A program made the position numbers and the translations under genes. From Deinococcus indicus (GTDB taxonomy: Bacteria; Deinococcota; Deinococci; Deinococcales; Deinococcaceae), in assembly GCF_002198095.1 (NCBI RefSeq), contig NZ_NHMK01000006.1:29131-93130 (forward strand): a DNA stretch of 64,000 nucleotides. The letters run 5' to 3'. Positions 25,260-33,591 of the stretch are shown in pieces; position 1 is the first letter of the stretch, and every line of letters begins with the position of its first letter. Under the pieces are notes generated by a model. It was not told where the DNA came from. It worked only from the letters and a program-made list of their open reading frames with translations, and did not search any database.

Positions 25260-25667
25260 CGCCTGAGTTGTCCGGTATTTCCGGGTCAGAATCGCCTGAG
25301 TTGTCCGGTAGTTTTCGGCCGAATCGCCTGAGTTGTCCGGTACTCTGGAGCCCAAATCGCCTGAGTTGTCCGGTATCTGACCACACCGAATCGCCTGAGT
25401 TGTCCGGTACTTTTTGACCGAATCGCCTGAGTTGTCCGGTAGTCGACAGAGGCAAATCGCCTGAGTTGTCCGGTACTCTGGAGCCCGAATCGCCTGAGTT
25501 GTCCGGTACTCTGGAGCCCAAATCGCCTGAGTTGTCCGGTAGTCTGCTGCTCCGTTCTGCAGAGGGCAGTATTTCTCGTGCGGGACGCTGCCGATCGCTT
25601 TCCGGGGCTGAGCAATCGCCTGAGTTGTCCGGTAGTGAGTTTTCCAAATCGCCTGAGTTGTCCGGTA
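25260..25667 (+). repeat. Iteron array of the primary origin (11 copies, 18 bp core)
   Basis: Core CGCCTGAGTTGTCCGGTA occurs at 25260, 25293, 25325, 25358, 25392, 25424, 25458, 25491, 25524, 25617 and 25650. Spacing is 32-34 bp (three helical turns), except one 93-bp step after the ninth copy. All copies point the same way, towards rep, and most are preceded by AAT or GAAT. This is the pattern of Rep-binding iterons, with rep starting 60 nt after the last copy. Confidence 0.95.
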
Positions 25668-25691
25668 TAGCGCCCCTGACCGTCGTGGGCG

Positions 25692-25727
25692 TATGATGAA
25701 GGGTATTACCCACAGGAGGACCGAGGG
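25692..25727 (+). promoter_or_regulatory. rep promoter -10 and ribosome-binding site
   Basis: TATGAT (25692-25697) is a good -10, 24 nt after the last iteron. AGGAGGA (25714-25720) is a strong Shine-Dalgarno site seven nt before the TTG start. A Rep bound to the last iterons would overlap the polymerase site, so autorepression is likely. Confidence 0.6.
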
Positions 25728-27158
25728 TTGACGCGAAGAAAGCGCCCGGAGAAACCAGCCCCCACTCCCCTGCCAGACGTCAGCCGGATCGAGGAGGCTA
25801 ACGTCAGCCGTCTGGGCCTGATCAGCATTCAGGAGCGGGTGCCGGACTCGTTCTCCTCCTGGACAGTGGATTTCAGGGTGGACGGTCGCCCCGCCCGGCT
25901 CACCTGCGACGCCATGCCCAAGTACGGCGGCGTACCACACGGCCTGGACGGCGACATTGCCACTGCCCTGATCGACCTGTACGTCGAGACCGGCAGTCCC
26001 GCCGACGGCCTGCTGAACACCAGCGCGTACCAGATCCTCAAGCGGGCCGGGCTGGACGACTCGGGCCGCTACTACCAGAACCTGCGCCAGACGCTGTTCC
26101 GGCTCCGGACCGCCACCTACACCGCCTCGGAGGCGTGGCGGGACCACCGGCGCGGGAACTGGACGACCGTCACCTTCAACTACCTCGAAGGTCTGGAATT
26201 CACCAGCGGCGACGAGGACCTGGGCCTGAGCCGCAGCAGCACCCTCAAGATCCGGCTGGCCGAACCCATCGTGCGGTCCATCCGCTCGCAGTACACCAAG
26301 CCCCTCGACCTGGAATTCCTGACCAGCCTCGACCGGCCCCTGACCCGCGCCCTGTACCGCCTGCTCGACGCCCGCCGGTACCCGCCGGAGGACCCCACGG
26401 TGCCCCTGCCGAGCTTCACGGTGAACCTGATGGACTGGGCCGAGGCCTGCAAGATCGTCGATCAGCGCAGCAACAAGATCCGCGCGACCCTGCAGGGCGC
26501 CCACGAGGAACTGATGGAGCGGCGTTACCTGAGCGGCGTCGACTACGAGGGACGGGGCCGCACCCAGAAACTCACGTACCGGTTCGCGGAGACGGACGGG
26601 GCCCGGCCGGATCCGCCGGCCGTCATCCCGGCCCTCACCGAGGAACTGCGGCGCCACCGGGTTTCCCTGGCCGTCGCGCAGCGCCTGATCGAGGAGTTCG
26701 GGGAGGCGCACGTGCAGTCCCGTCTGGAGAAGTTCCAGCGTCTGATTGGCGCTGGGTACCGCGTGCGCAGCCGCTCGGCACTGTTGGTGGACGTCATCCG
26801 CGATCAGGACGGCAAGTACCCGGACAGCCCGGACCCGCGCCCCGTTCCCGCGAGCGCCGACGCGGGTGACGCCAGGAGCGCGGCGCGGACCTCGTACATG
26901 CCCACCCTGGCCGAGGCGGTGGACGGACCGCAACCGCTGGAGGCGCAGGTGGATTCGGCCCTGAAGACCCTGCAGTTCCTGCTGCGCGAACGCCTGAGCG
27001 TCAGCGAGTACGCCCTGCTGCGCATGGGCCTGATCGTGGGCCGCCCCGACCCGCTCGAGGCGACCCGCGCCGCTTCGAAGGCGAAGGTGGACGGCACGCT
27101 GGACGCCTACACGGCCGACCTGCTGCTCCTGCTGGGCGAACTGCGCGCCCAGGTGTGA
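25728..27158 (+). CDS. rep: Plasmid replication initiator protein (RepA/Rep_3-like)
   Basis: A 476-residue initiator that should bind the iterons just upstream. Residues about 30-160 look like the first winged-helix (VDFRVDGRPARLTCDAMPKYGG.., SAYQILKRAGLDDSGRYYQNLRQTLFRL, SEAWRDHRRGNW..). A second winged-helix follows at 180-290 (LDLEFLTSLDRPLTRALYRLLDARRYP.., IVDQRSNKIRATLQGAHEELMERRYL). A helical C-terminal module (HRVSLAVAQRLIEEFGEAHVQSRLEKFQRLI) is followed by a variable tail. The TTG start is supported by the strong ribosome site; the first in-frame ATG would remove the N-terminal fold. No parAB genes are seen next to it. Confidence 0.88.
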   Translation: MTRRKRPEKPAPTPLPDVSRIEEANVSRLGLISIQERVPDSFSSWTVDFRVDGRPARLTCDAMPKYGGVPHGLDGDIATALIDLYVETGSPADGLLNTSAYQILKRAGLDDSGRYYQNLRQTLFRLRTATYTASEAWRDHRRGNWTTVTFNYLEGLEFTSGDEDLGLSRSSTLKIRLAEPIVRSIRSQYTKPLDLEFLTSLDRPLTRALYRLLDARRYPPEDPTVPLPSFTVNLMDWAEACKIVDQRSNKIRATLQGAHEELMERRYLSGVDYEGRGRTQKLTYRFAETDGARPDPPAVIPALTEELRRHRVSLAVAQRLIEEFGEAHVQSRLEKFQRLIGAGYRVRSRSALLVDVIRDQDGKYPDSPDPRPVPASADAGDARSAARTSYMPTLAEAVDGPQPLEAQVDSALKTLQFLLRERLSVSEYALLRMGLIVGRPDPLEATRAASKAKVDGTLDAYTADLLLLLGELRAQV

Positions 27159-27220
27159 CGCGGATTCCGGTGGAACGGGCCGTCCCGCCGTTCGATCCGG
27201 GCGGACGGGCCGCGTAGCGT
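27158..27220. repeat. Degenerate MITE-like fragment
   Basis: CGCGGATTCCGGTGGAACGG and GTTCGATCCGGGCGG, just after the rep stop codon, line up with the left third of the MITE (CGGACTCCGATTGAATGGG.., GTTCAATCCGAGCG). The match is imperfect and no right end is found. Confidence 0.4.
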
Positions 27221-27226
27221 TCTCCG

Positions 27227-28267
27227 TCAGAAACGGTCGATGACGGTCACGCCGACACCCGTGAAGGTGTCCATGCCCGCCAGTGCCTGCGCGGCCCCGG
27301 CGAGGTCGATGCGCGCCCCGATCAGCGCCGCCGGGTTCAGCTGTCCCCGCTCGATCAGGCCCAGCATCTGCGGGTAGGTGTGGGCGGCCATGCCGTGGCT
27401 GCCGAGCAGTTCCAGTTCCCGCGCGATCACGCGGTCCATCGGCACGGCGGGCCGGGACTGATCGGCCAGCAGCAGCCCCACCTGCACGTGCCGGCCGCGC
27501 GTCCGCAGGCACAGCACCGAGTTGGTCAGCGTCTGCGGGTGCCCCAGGGCGTCCAGGGAAAGGTGCGCGCCGCCGCCGGTCAGGTCCGCCACGGCGGCCG
27601 ATACGTCCGGGGTGCGCGTGGCGTTCAGGGTGTGTTCGGCGCCGAGACGGGCGGCCAGGGCGAGTTTCGAATCGTCGATGTCGATGGCGATCACGCGCGC
27701 GCCCAGGCTGGCCGCGATCTGCACGGCCGACAGGCCCACGCCGCCGCAGCCGTGCACGGCCACCCACTCCCCACCGCGCACGCGGCCCTGCTGCGACACG
27801 GCGCGGAAGGCCGTGGAGTACCGGCACCCGAGGCTGGCGGCCGTGACGAAATCCAGGCGGTCCGGCAGGCGCACGAGGTTCTGGTCGGCGTACCCCAGCG
27901 CCACCAGCGGCGCGAACGATCCCCAGTGCGTGAAGCCCGGCTGGAACTGCGCGTGACACACCTGCTGGTCCCCGGCGCGGCAGGGCCCGCAGCGGCCACA
28001 GCCGGCCACGAACGGCACGGTGACCCTCTCCCCCACCCGGAAGGCCGTGACGTCCCGCCCCACCGCGACGACCGTGCCGGCCAGTTCGTGGCCCGGTACG
28101 TGCGGCAGGCGGATGTCCGGGTCGTGGCCCATCCAGCCGTGCCAGTCGCTGCGGCACACGCCGCTCGCGCCGACCTCGACGACCACCCCGTCGGGCGTGG
28201 GTTCCGGGTCGGGAACCGTCTGGAGGGTGGGAAGCACTCCGAACTCTTCGTACACCAGGGCGCGCAT
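27227..28267 (-). CDS. Zinc-dependent alcohol dehydrogenase (MDR family)
   Basis: A 346-residue medium-chain dehydrogenase. Catalytic zinc site: GVCRSDWHG and [10 protein letters not shown]. Structural-zinc loop: [15 protein letters not shown], four cysteines. NAD-binding: [17 protein letters not shown] followed by an acidic AIDIDDSKL, which favours NAD over NADP. It oxidises alcohols to aldehydes or the reverse; substrate unknown. The ATG at 28267 was chosen because TACGGT lies seven nt upstream; a GTG three codons earlier is less likely. Confidence 0.92.
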   Translation of the reverse strand: MRALVYEEFGVLPTLQTVPDPEPTPDGVVVEVGASGVCRSDWHGWMGHDPDIRLPHVPGHELAGTVVAVGRDVTAFRVGERVTVPFVAGCGRCGPCRAGDQQVCHAQFQPGFTHWGSFAPLVALGYADQNLVRLPDRLDFVTAASLGCRYSTAFRAVSQQGRVRGGEWVAVHGCGGVGLSAVQIAASLGARVIAIDIDDSKLALAARLGAEHTLNATRTPDVSAAVADLTGGGAHLSLDALGHPQTLTNSVLCLRTRGRHVQVGLLLADQSRPAVPMDRVIARELELLGSHGMAAHTYPQMLGLIERGQLNPAALIGARIDLAGAAQALAGMDTFTGVGVTVIDRF

Positions 28268-28274
28268 GCCGCCC

Positions 28275-28280
28275 ACCGTA
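28275..28280 (-). promoter_or_regulatory. -10 box of the alcohol dehydrogenase gene
   Basis: TACGGT on the minus strand, seven nt (GGGCGGC) before the ATG at 28267: the leaderless arrangement. Confidence 0.55.
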
Positions 28281-28298
28281 GCAGGCCGGGCGGGCCGG

Positions 28299-30347
28299 TC
28301 AATCGCCTGTGTTGTCCGGTAGTGCCGGGCCGGCGTCCTGACCGGCCTGCTGGCCGAGCTGCTGGCTGACCTGCCGCCCGATCTGCCACGCGACGCTGCT
28401 GGGCGACAGGCCGCCGGGGTGCATGACGTACGGCACGCCGCGCGCGCGGGCCACGTCCCGCAGGGTGTTGTGCGCGTGCGCCATCCAGCGGATCGCCAGG
28501 ATCACGACGGCGGTGTCCGGCGTCACGTGCGCCTGCGCGTGCGTGCCGTGCGCGTACTCGGCGCTGCCGATCCAGTCCAGTTCGCTCAGCTCGAAGGCGG
28601 CGAGCAGGGCCGCGTGGTGCGGGGCGCTGGGAACGCCGCCCAGCAGCACCATCCGCCGTCCGCGCAGGTGTTCGCGCACTCCCAGGACGTGCGCGGGCCA
28701 CTCGGGGGCGTCCGGGGTGGCGGGCACCGGACGGGGCGTGGGGTCTGCGCGGGTCGGACCGGCGGGCGGGAGGTTGGCCGCCTCTTGCGGGAGCACCGGT
28801 GCTTCCGCGGGGGCGGCCAGCGCCTGCGCCTGCGCGTGGGCGTCCGGCAGCAGGCGCAGCAGCGCCGCGTGGAAGGCGTTCAGGGCAGCCGGGTCCATCG
28901 GCAGGGCGCGCAGCGGCCCGAACCCGCCCAGGTACCCCTCCAGGAACGCCTGATCCGGCAGGCGCAGGCCCGCGCGGCGCACGCTGGCCAGCAGGTTCCC
29001 GCCGGCCAGCGCGGTCAGGCGGCGCACCTCGGTCCCCCAGGTGTCCCAGAAGGGCGTGCCGCGCAGCGCCAGCAATTCCAGCGGCAGGGCGGCGCGGCCC
29101 AGGTGCCCGTGCAGCGGTCCGGACGTGAACCGCTCCGGCTGCGTGCGTTCCCAGGCCCACAGCGGGTCCACGCCCGACACCTGCGCGGCCAGCTGCACCA
29201 TCGGCGGGAGGCGCAGGCCCGGCGCGCGCGCGGTGCTCGTCAGGCCCTGGAGGCTCAGCAGCAGCAGCCGGGCGCGCAGGTCCGGGTCCCGGTCGGGCGT
29301 CACGCCGCGCGACAGGTCCTCGTCCAGGTCGTTCAGGGCGTCCCACAGGACGTTCAGGTGCTCCTGCGCTTCCGGCGTGACCGGCCGCAGACGCCCGAAG
29401 CGCAGGGCGCGCAGTGTCCGCCGCGCCGCGAGGACCTGACCGCCCAGGTCGCCGCTCGCCTGCCGGCGTTCCCGCTGCGCGAGCGGCAGGTCCGGGCGGC
29501 CCAGTTCCGCGTGCAGCGCCGCGTGCAGTTCCAGCAGATGCGCGGTCGCCGGCGTGGGTTCCTGCGCCTGCAGGGCGCGCAGCAGCACCAGCGCCCGGTC
29601 GAGCGCGAGGATCAGCGGCAGGTCCTCGAGCCGGTCGCGGCCGCACACGAACAGCAGCAGCAGCGCCGCGTTGCGTTCCCCTTCCCGCTCGCCCAGCGCC
29701 AGCCGTTGCAGCGCCTGACCCGTGCCGTGCCGCCCGGCGTCCAGGGTGGCGGGCGGCGTCAGGGCCGCGCGCAGCGGCGTCAGCGGGTCGCGCAGCGGGG
29801 CGGGGCGGCGCACGCCCGCCCAGGTCAGGCGCGCCTCGCCCCGCTCGCCGACCCGGATGCCGGCGGCCTGCGCGGCGTCCAGCGTCAGGGTGATCATGGG
29901 GGCGTCCTCGTCCGGCAGCAGCGGCACGCCCTCCAGCCACGCGTGCCCGGCCGCGCCGGCGATGGCGGCGACCCGGCCGCTCAGGCGCGCCTCGTCCGGT
30001 TGCAGCAGCGCCAGCGTCTGCGCCAGGTCGCTCAGGCGTTCCAGCAGCGTCCGGTCCGGCGCGGCGGCGTACCCTTCCAGGCCCGTCACGAGCGCCTGTC
30101 CCAGCCCCACGGCCCGGATCAGGTCGCTCTGCGCCTCCACGCTGAGCGTCTCGTCCTGCTCGGCGCGGTCCATCATGGCGTCCAGCCGCGCCGCCAGGGT
30201 GTCCAGCACGCCGCGCAGCAGCGCCGGGTGCGCGCACAGGCCGCCCGGCGGGTCCGGCGCGAAGGCGTCCGGCGCCTGCACGCGCAGCGTGGACGCCGGG
30301 CGCGGCAGGGACCGGCCGTCAGGGGTGCGCAGGACCATCTTCGTCAT
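28299..30347 (-). CDS. DUF2325-like protein with long helical N-terminal region
   Basis: A 682-residue cytoplasmic protein. The first 520 residues are Leu/Ala/Arg-rich and helical without a known motif. Residues about 560-680 resemble DUF2325: [65 protein letters not shown], a Rossmann-like pattern. The last residues (LPDNTGD) are encoded by a lone iteron copy. The start is uncertain: the ATG at 30347 lies in the end of a MITE copy, and one at 30338 is possible. DUF2325 is found near replication or defence genes in some bacteria; no function is known to me. Confidence 0.75.
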   Translation of the reverse strand: MTKMVLRTPDGRSLPRPASTLRVQAPDAFAPDPPGGLCAHPALLRGVLDTLAARLDAMMDRAEQDETLSVEAQSDLIRAVGLGQALVTGLEGYAAAPDRTLLERLSDLAQTLALLQPDEARLSGRVAAIAGAAGHAWLEGVPLLPDEDAPMITLTLDAAQAAGIRVGERGEARLTWAGVRRPAPLRDPLTPLRAALTPPATLDAGRHGTGQALQRLALGEREGERNAALLLLFVCGRDRLEDLPLILALDRALVLLRALQAQEPTPATAHLLELHAALHAELGRPDLPLAQRERRQASGDLGGQVLAARRTLRALRFGRLRPVTPEAQEHLNVLWDALNDLDEDLSRGVTPDRDPDLRARLLLLSLQGLTSTARAPGLRLPPMVQLAAQVSGVDPLWAWERTQPERFTSGPLHGHLGRAALPLELLALRGTPFWDTWGTEVRRLTALAGGNLLASVRRAGLRLPDQAFLEGYLGGFGPLRALPMDPAALNAFHAALLRLLPDAHAQAQALAAPAEAPVLPQEAANLPPAGPTRADPTPRPVPATPDAPEWPAHVLGVREHLRGRRMVLLGGVPSAPHHAALLAAFELSELDWIGSAEYAHGTHAQAHVTPDTAVVILAIRWMAHAHNTLRDVARARGVPYVMHPGGLSPSSVAWQIGRQVSQQLGQQAGQDAGPALPDNTGD
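28304..28321 (+). repeat. Solitary iteron copy
   Basis: CGCCTGTGTTGTCCGGTA matches the 18-bp iteron core with one change (A to T) and is preceded by AAT as in the main array. It lies 1.15 kb to the right of rep and inside the 3' end of the DUF2325-like gene, in the same direction as the main array. Confidence 0.85.
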
Positions 30348-30444
30348 CCGGACTCCGGTTGAATGGGCTGCCAAGCCCGCCCGGTCCGAGCGGATGCGAC
30401 TCGGAGGGCTGCCCCGCAGAGAGGGAGAGAACCGGGTTCCGTAT
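30346..30444. repeat. MITE-like short repeat, copy 4 (internally shortened)
   Basis: 99 bp. The left end ATCCGGACT (30346-30354) and the first two thirds (CCGGTTGAATGGGCTGCCAA, GAGGGCTGCCCCGCAGAG) are kept. The right part is deleted and ends GGGTTCCGTAT. It touches the start codon of the DUF2325-like gene, so it supplies that gene's leader. Confidence 0.75.
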
Positions 30445-30464
30445 CGCTGCTCCCGCGTGGCCGT

Positions 30465-31382
30465 TCAGGGCAGGGTGTTCCCGGCGGCCAGCAGGATGGC
30501 GTACCAGTCCTCGCGGCTCAGGTGCACGTCGGCGGCTCGCACGCAGTCGCCCAGGCGTTCCAAGTTGGTGGTGCCGGTCACGGGCTGCATGTGGGCCGGG
30601 TGGCGCAGCAGCCACGCCATGGCGATCGTCGTGGAGTTCACGCCGTGCTGCGCGGCGATCCGGTCGAGCGTGGCGTTCAGTTCCGGGAATTTGGGGTGGT
30701 TCAGGAACACGCCCTCGAAGAACCCGAACTGGAACGGCGACCAGGGCTGCACGGTGATGTCGTGCAGGCGGCAGTAGTCGAGGACGCCCCCGTCGCGGTT
30801 GACGGCGGCGTCGTTTTCCATGTTCACGTTGAACCCGGCGGTGATCATGGTGGCGTTCGTGATGCTCAGCTGCAACTGATTGGCGACGAGCGGCTGCCGG
30901 ACACTCTTTTTCAGCAGTTCGATCTGCCGGGGGTTCTGGTTGGACACCCCGAAGTGCCGGACCTTGCCCTCGCGCTCCAGCTGGTCGAAGGCGGCGGCGA
31001 CCTCGTCGGGTTCCACCAGCGCGTCCGGGCGGTGCAGCAGCAGCACGTCCAGGTAGTCGGTGCGCAGGCGGCCCAGGATGGCGTCCACGGACGCCAGGAT
31101 GTGCTCGCGGCTGAAGTCGAACATGCCGGGCCGGATGCCGCACTTGCTCTGCAGGATCAGGCGTTCGCGCACGCTGGGGCTCATGCCCACGGCGTCCGCG
31201 AAGACGGACTCGCACTCGCCGCCGCCGTAAATGTCGGCGTGATCGAAGAAGTTGGCGCCCAGGTCCAGGGCGCCCTGGACGAAGCGCTGCGCCTGGGCGG
31301 CGTCCAGCGAGTTCAGACGCATGCAGCCCACCGCGACCACGGGAACCTGAAGGGTGCTGTTACCAAGGGGAATCGAACGCAT
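30465..31382 (-). CDS. Aldo/keto reductase (YdhF-like)
   Basis: A 305-residue NADPH-dependent oxidoreductase of the AKR superfamily. Catalytic Asp/Tyr: NFFDHADIYGGGECE; Lys: LILQSKCGIR; His: DVLLLHRPDALVEPDEVAAAF. Also VRHFGVSNQNPRQIELL and an NADPH-site PVTGTTNLERL. Start at 31382, with GGAGG five nt upstream, chosen over a start 12 codons earlier. It probably reduces small carbonyls. It is divergent from the Fe-type dehydrogenase. Confidence 0.92.
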   Translation of the reverse strand: MRSIPLGNSTLQVPVVAVGCMRLNSLDAAQAQRFVQGALDLGANFFDHADIYGGGECESVFADAVGMSPSVRERLILQSKCGIRPGMFDFSREHILASVDAILGRLRTDYLDVLLLHRPDALVEPDEVAAAFDQLEREGKVRHFGVSNQNPRQIELLKKSVRQPLVANQLQLSITNATMITAGFNVNMENDAAVNRDGGVLDYCRLHDITVQPWSPFQFGFFEGVFLNHPKFPELNATLDRIAAQHGVNSTTIAMAWLLRHPAHMQPVTGTTNLERLGDCVRAADVHLSREDWYAILLAAGNTLP

Positions 31383-31588
31383 GAAGACCTCCGGCGGAAA
31401 ATAGGGTGAAGGGGACAAGCAGGAACTCGTCCGGGGCCGTGACGGCCCCCACGGACGCTGATCCTACTGCGCGGCGGGTTCCGGCACGCCACGCTCGCGC
31501 CCGCCCCGCCCGGTGCGCTACGGTACGGACACCCAGAACCGTTGCCCGCCCCTGCCTGCCCCCCCCACGGCCCTTTCCCGGAGGTTCC

Positions 31589-32893
31589 ATGACGCACCCT
31601 GCCCTGCCCGCCGCTCCCGGTGACGTACCTGAGGCGCACGAACGCCTGTTCACCATCGAGGCCACCCCCGTGAAGTTCGGTCCCGGCGCGGCGCTGGACG
31701 CCGGCTGGGAGCTGCAACGGCTGGGCGCGCGGCACGTGTTCGTGGTCGTGGACCCGGCCGTGCTGGCGCTGGGCGTGGCGGGACCGGCCCTGGCGTCCCT
31801 GGACGCCGCCGGGTTGCAGGTGACGCTGTTCAGCGACGTGGAAACCGAACCGTCCATCGCGGCGGTCGAGCGGGCCGTGCAGGCCGCGCGGGCCGCCGGC
31901 GCGGACAGTTTCGCCGCCATTGGCGGCGGCAGCGCCATCGACACCGCCAAGGTCGCCAACCTGCTGTGCACGCACGGCGGTCAGATCATGGACTACGTGA
32001 ACCCGCCGGTCGGCGCGGGCCGGCGGCCGCCGTCGCCGCTGCGGCCGTTCCTGGCGGTCCCGACCACGGCCGGCAGCGGGTCCGAGGCGACGACCGTGGC
32101 GATCCTGGACCTGCCGGAACGGCACATCAAGACCGGCATCAGCCACCGCCTGCTGCGGCCGTCGCAGGCGCTCGTAGACCCGGAACTGAGCCGCAGCGCG
32201 CCGCCCGCCGTGATCGCCGCCGCCGGTCTGGACGTCGTGTGCCACGCCGCCGAGAGTTTCCTGAGCCGCCCGTACACCAGCCGCCCGCGCCCCGCGACGC
32301 CCGACGAGCGGCCTCCCTACCAGGGCAGCAACCCGGTGGCGGACCTCTGGTCGGCCCAGGCGCTGCGCTACGGCGGGCAGTTCCTGCGCCGCGCCGTGCA
32401 GGGCGACACCGAGGCGCGCGGGTTCATGATGCTGAGCGCCACCATGGCCGGCGTGGGCTTCGGCTCGGCCGGCGTGCACATCCCGCACGCCTGCGCGTAC
32501 CCCATCGCGGGGTTGCGGCACACCTACCGCGACCCCGATTACCCCGGCGAGAAGCGGTTCGTGCCGCACGGGTTCTCCGTGATCGTCACCTCGGCCGCCG
32601 CGTTCCGCTTCACCTTTGACGCCGCGCCGGAGCGGCACGTGCAGGCCGCCAGTTTCCTGACCGGCCGCACCTACGCCCCGGACGACCGCGAGGCGCTCCC
32701 GCAGGCGCTGCTGGACCTGATGCGGGACGTGGGCGCACCCAGCGGCGTGGCGGCGCTGGGCTACGGCGAGGCCGACATTCCCGCCCTGACCGACGGGGCG
32801 CTGCAACAGCAGCGGCTGCTGGCGGTCGCGCCGCGTTCGCCCAGCCGCGACGACCTGGGCCGGATCTTCCGGGAGTCGCTGCACAACTGGTGA
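31589..32893 (+). CDS. Iron-dependent alcohol dehydrogenase, hydroxyacid-oxoacid transhydrogenase-like
   Basis: A 434-residue Fe-ADH family protein. NAD-site: AIGGGSAIDTAKVANLL and VPTTAGSGSEATTVAIL. Metal ligands: a conserved Asp and His in LDVVCHAAESF and the histidines of VHIPHACAYPIAG and FVPHGFSV. The segments YTSRPRPATPDERPPYQGSN and GVGFGSAGVHIPHA are typical of the ADHFE1/hydroxyacid-oxoacid transhydrogenase subgroup, which couples oxidation of 4-hydroxybutyrate to reduction of 2-oxoglutarate. Start at 31589 with CGGAGG six nt upstream. Confidence 0.88.
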   Translation: MTHPALPAAPGDVPEAHERLFTIEATPVKFGPGAALDAGWELQRLGARHVFVVVDPAVLALGVAGPALASLDAAGLQVTLFSDVETEPSIAAVERAVQAARAAGADSFAAIGGGSAIDTAKVANLLCTHGGQIMDYVNPPVGAGRRPPSPLRPFLAVPTTAGSGSEATTVAILDLPERHIKTGISHRLLRPSQALVDPELSRSAPPAVIAAAGLDVVCHAAESFLSRPYTSRPRPATPDERPPYQGSNPVADLWSAQALRYGGQFLRRAVQGDTEARGFMMLSATMAGVGFGSAGVHIPHACAYPIAGLRHTYRDPDYPGEKRFVPHGFSVIVTSAAAFRFTFDAAPERHVQAASFLTGRTYAPDDREALPQALLDLMRDVGAPSGVAALGYGEADIPALTDGALQQQRLLAVAPRSPSRDDLGRIFRESLHNW

Positions 32894-32919
32894 CCGGCGC
32901 CCCCCTCCTGGCCCGCATT

Positions 32920-32944
32920 GAACCTTCACCAGGCGGGCCGCGTA
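32920..32944 (+). promoter_or_regulatory. ECF-type promoter of the sigma/anti-sigma operon
   Basis: GAACCT (32920-32925), a 15-nt spacer, then CGTA (32941-32944). The same hexamer, spacer length and CGTA occur before the thioredoxin/CcdA operon. GAAC...CGT is the classical ECF sigma promoter layout, so the sigma factor probably drives its own operon. Confidence 0.7.
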
Positions 32945-32952
32945 TGGTAGGT

Positions 32953-33591
32953 ATGACCACGGTCATGGCCCGACTCTCGCCCCTCTCCCTGCGTTCCACC
33001 TCCCCTGCGGAGGAGGAGGCGCCGTGCACGCCGCCCACCGACGTGGCGCTGGTGGCGCGGCTGGTCCGGCGGGACGAGGCGGCCCTGGCCGAGGTGTACG
33101 ACGCGCACGCGGGCGCGGTGTTCGGGCTGCTGTCGCGGCTGCTGGACCACGCGACCGCGCAGGAGGTCCTGCAGGACGTGTTCCTGCGGCTCTGGGAGCG
33201 GCCGGCGGCCTTCGATCCGGCGCGGGCCGGATTGCGCGCGTACCTGCTGGTCATGGCCCGCTCGCGGGCGCTGGACCGACTGCGGGCCGCCCGGACGACC
33301 GTGCCGCTGCACACCGAGGACGGCGCAGACCTGCTCCTGCCGGACGGGCGGCCCGGCCCGGCGCAGCTCAGCGAGGACGGCGCGCGCCGCGACCGCCTGC
33401 GCGCCGCCCTGGCGGGCCTGTCGGGCACCCACCGGGAGACGGTGGAACGCGCCTACCTGCGCGGGCAGTCCCGCGAGGAGATCGCACAGGCGATGGGCGT
33501 GCCGGTCGGTACCGTCAAGAGCCGCCTGAGCTACGCCCTGAAACACCTGAAAATTCACCTGGGACAGGAGGGCGGCGCATGGCTGGACTGA
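32953..33591 (+). CDS. ECF-type RNA polymerase sigma factor
   Basis: A 212-residue sigma-70 family protein. Region 2: ALAEVYDAHAGAVFGLLSRLL, then EVLQDVFLRLWERPAAFDPARAGLRAYLLVMARSRALDRLR, the ECF region 2.4 pattern. Region 4: RETVERAYLRGQSREEIAQAMGVPVGTVKSRLSYALKHLK. The start at 32953 lies eight nt after the CGTA box, consistent with a leaderless message; an ATG four codons further is possible. It overlaps the anti-sigma gene by 13 nt. Confidence 0.9.
   Translation: MTTVMARLSPLSLRSTSPAEEEAPCTPPTDVALVARLVRRDEAALAEVYDAHAGAVFGLLSRLLDHATAQEVLQDVFLRLWERPAAFDPARAGLRAYLLVMARSRALDRLRAARTTVPLHTEDGADLLLPDGRPGPAQLSEDGARRDRLRAALAGLSGTHRETVERAYLRGQSREEIAQAMGVPVGTVKSRLSYALKHLKIHLGQEGGAWLD

Noticed and set aside
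25260..25667. CRISPR-like array of 18-bp repeats with about 15-bp spacers
   Set aside because: Spacers are too short and several are near-identical (CTCTGGAGCCC). It lies directly before rep.
25122..28157. Very long minus-strand open frame of about 1011 codons through the origin, with repeated YRTTQAI/PDNSGD peptides
   Set aside because: The repeats are the iterons read in reverse, and the rest is the antisense or shifted frame of rep and the alcohol dehydrogenase gene.
30478..31215. Antisense and shifted frames over the aldo/keto reductase gene
   Set aside because: Translations are Arg/Ala/Pro-rich shadows of a well-supported enzyme gene, as for all other GC-rich genes here.
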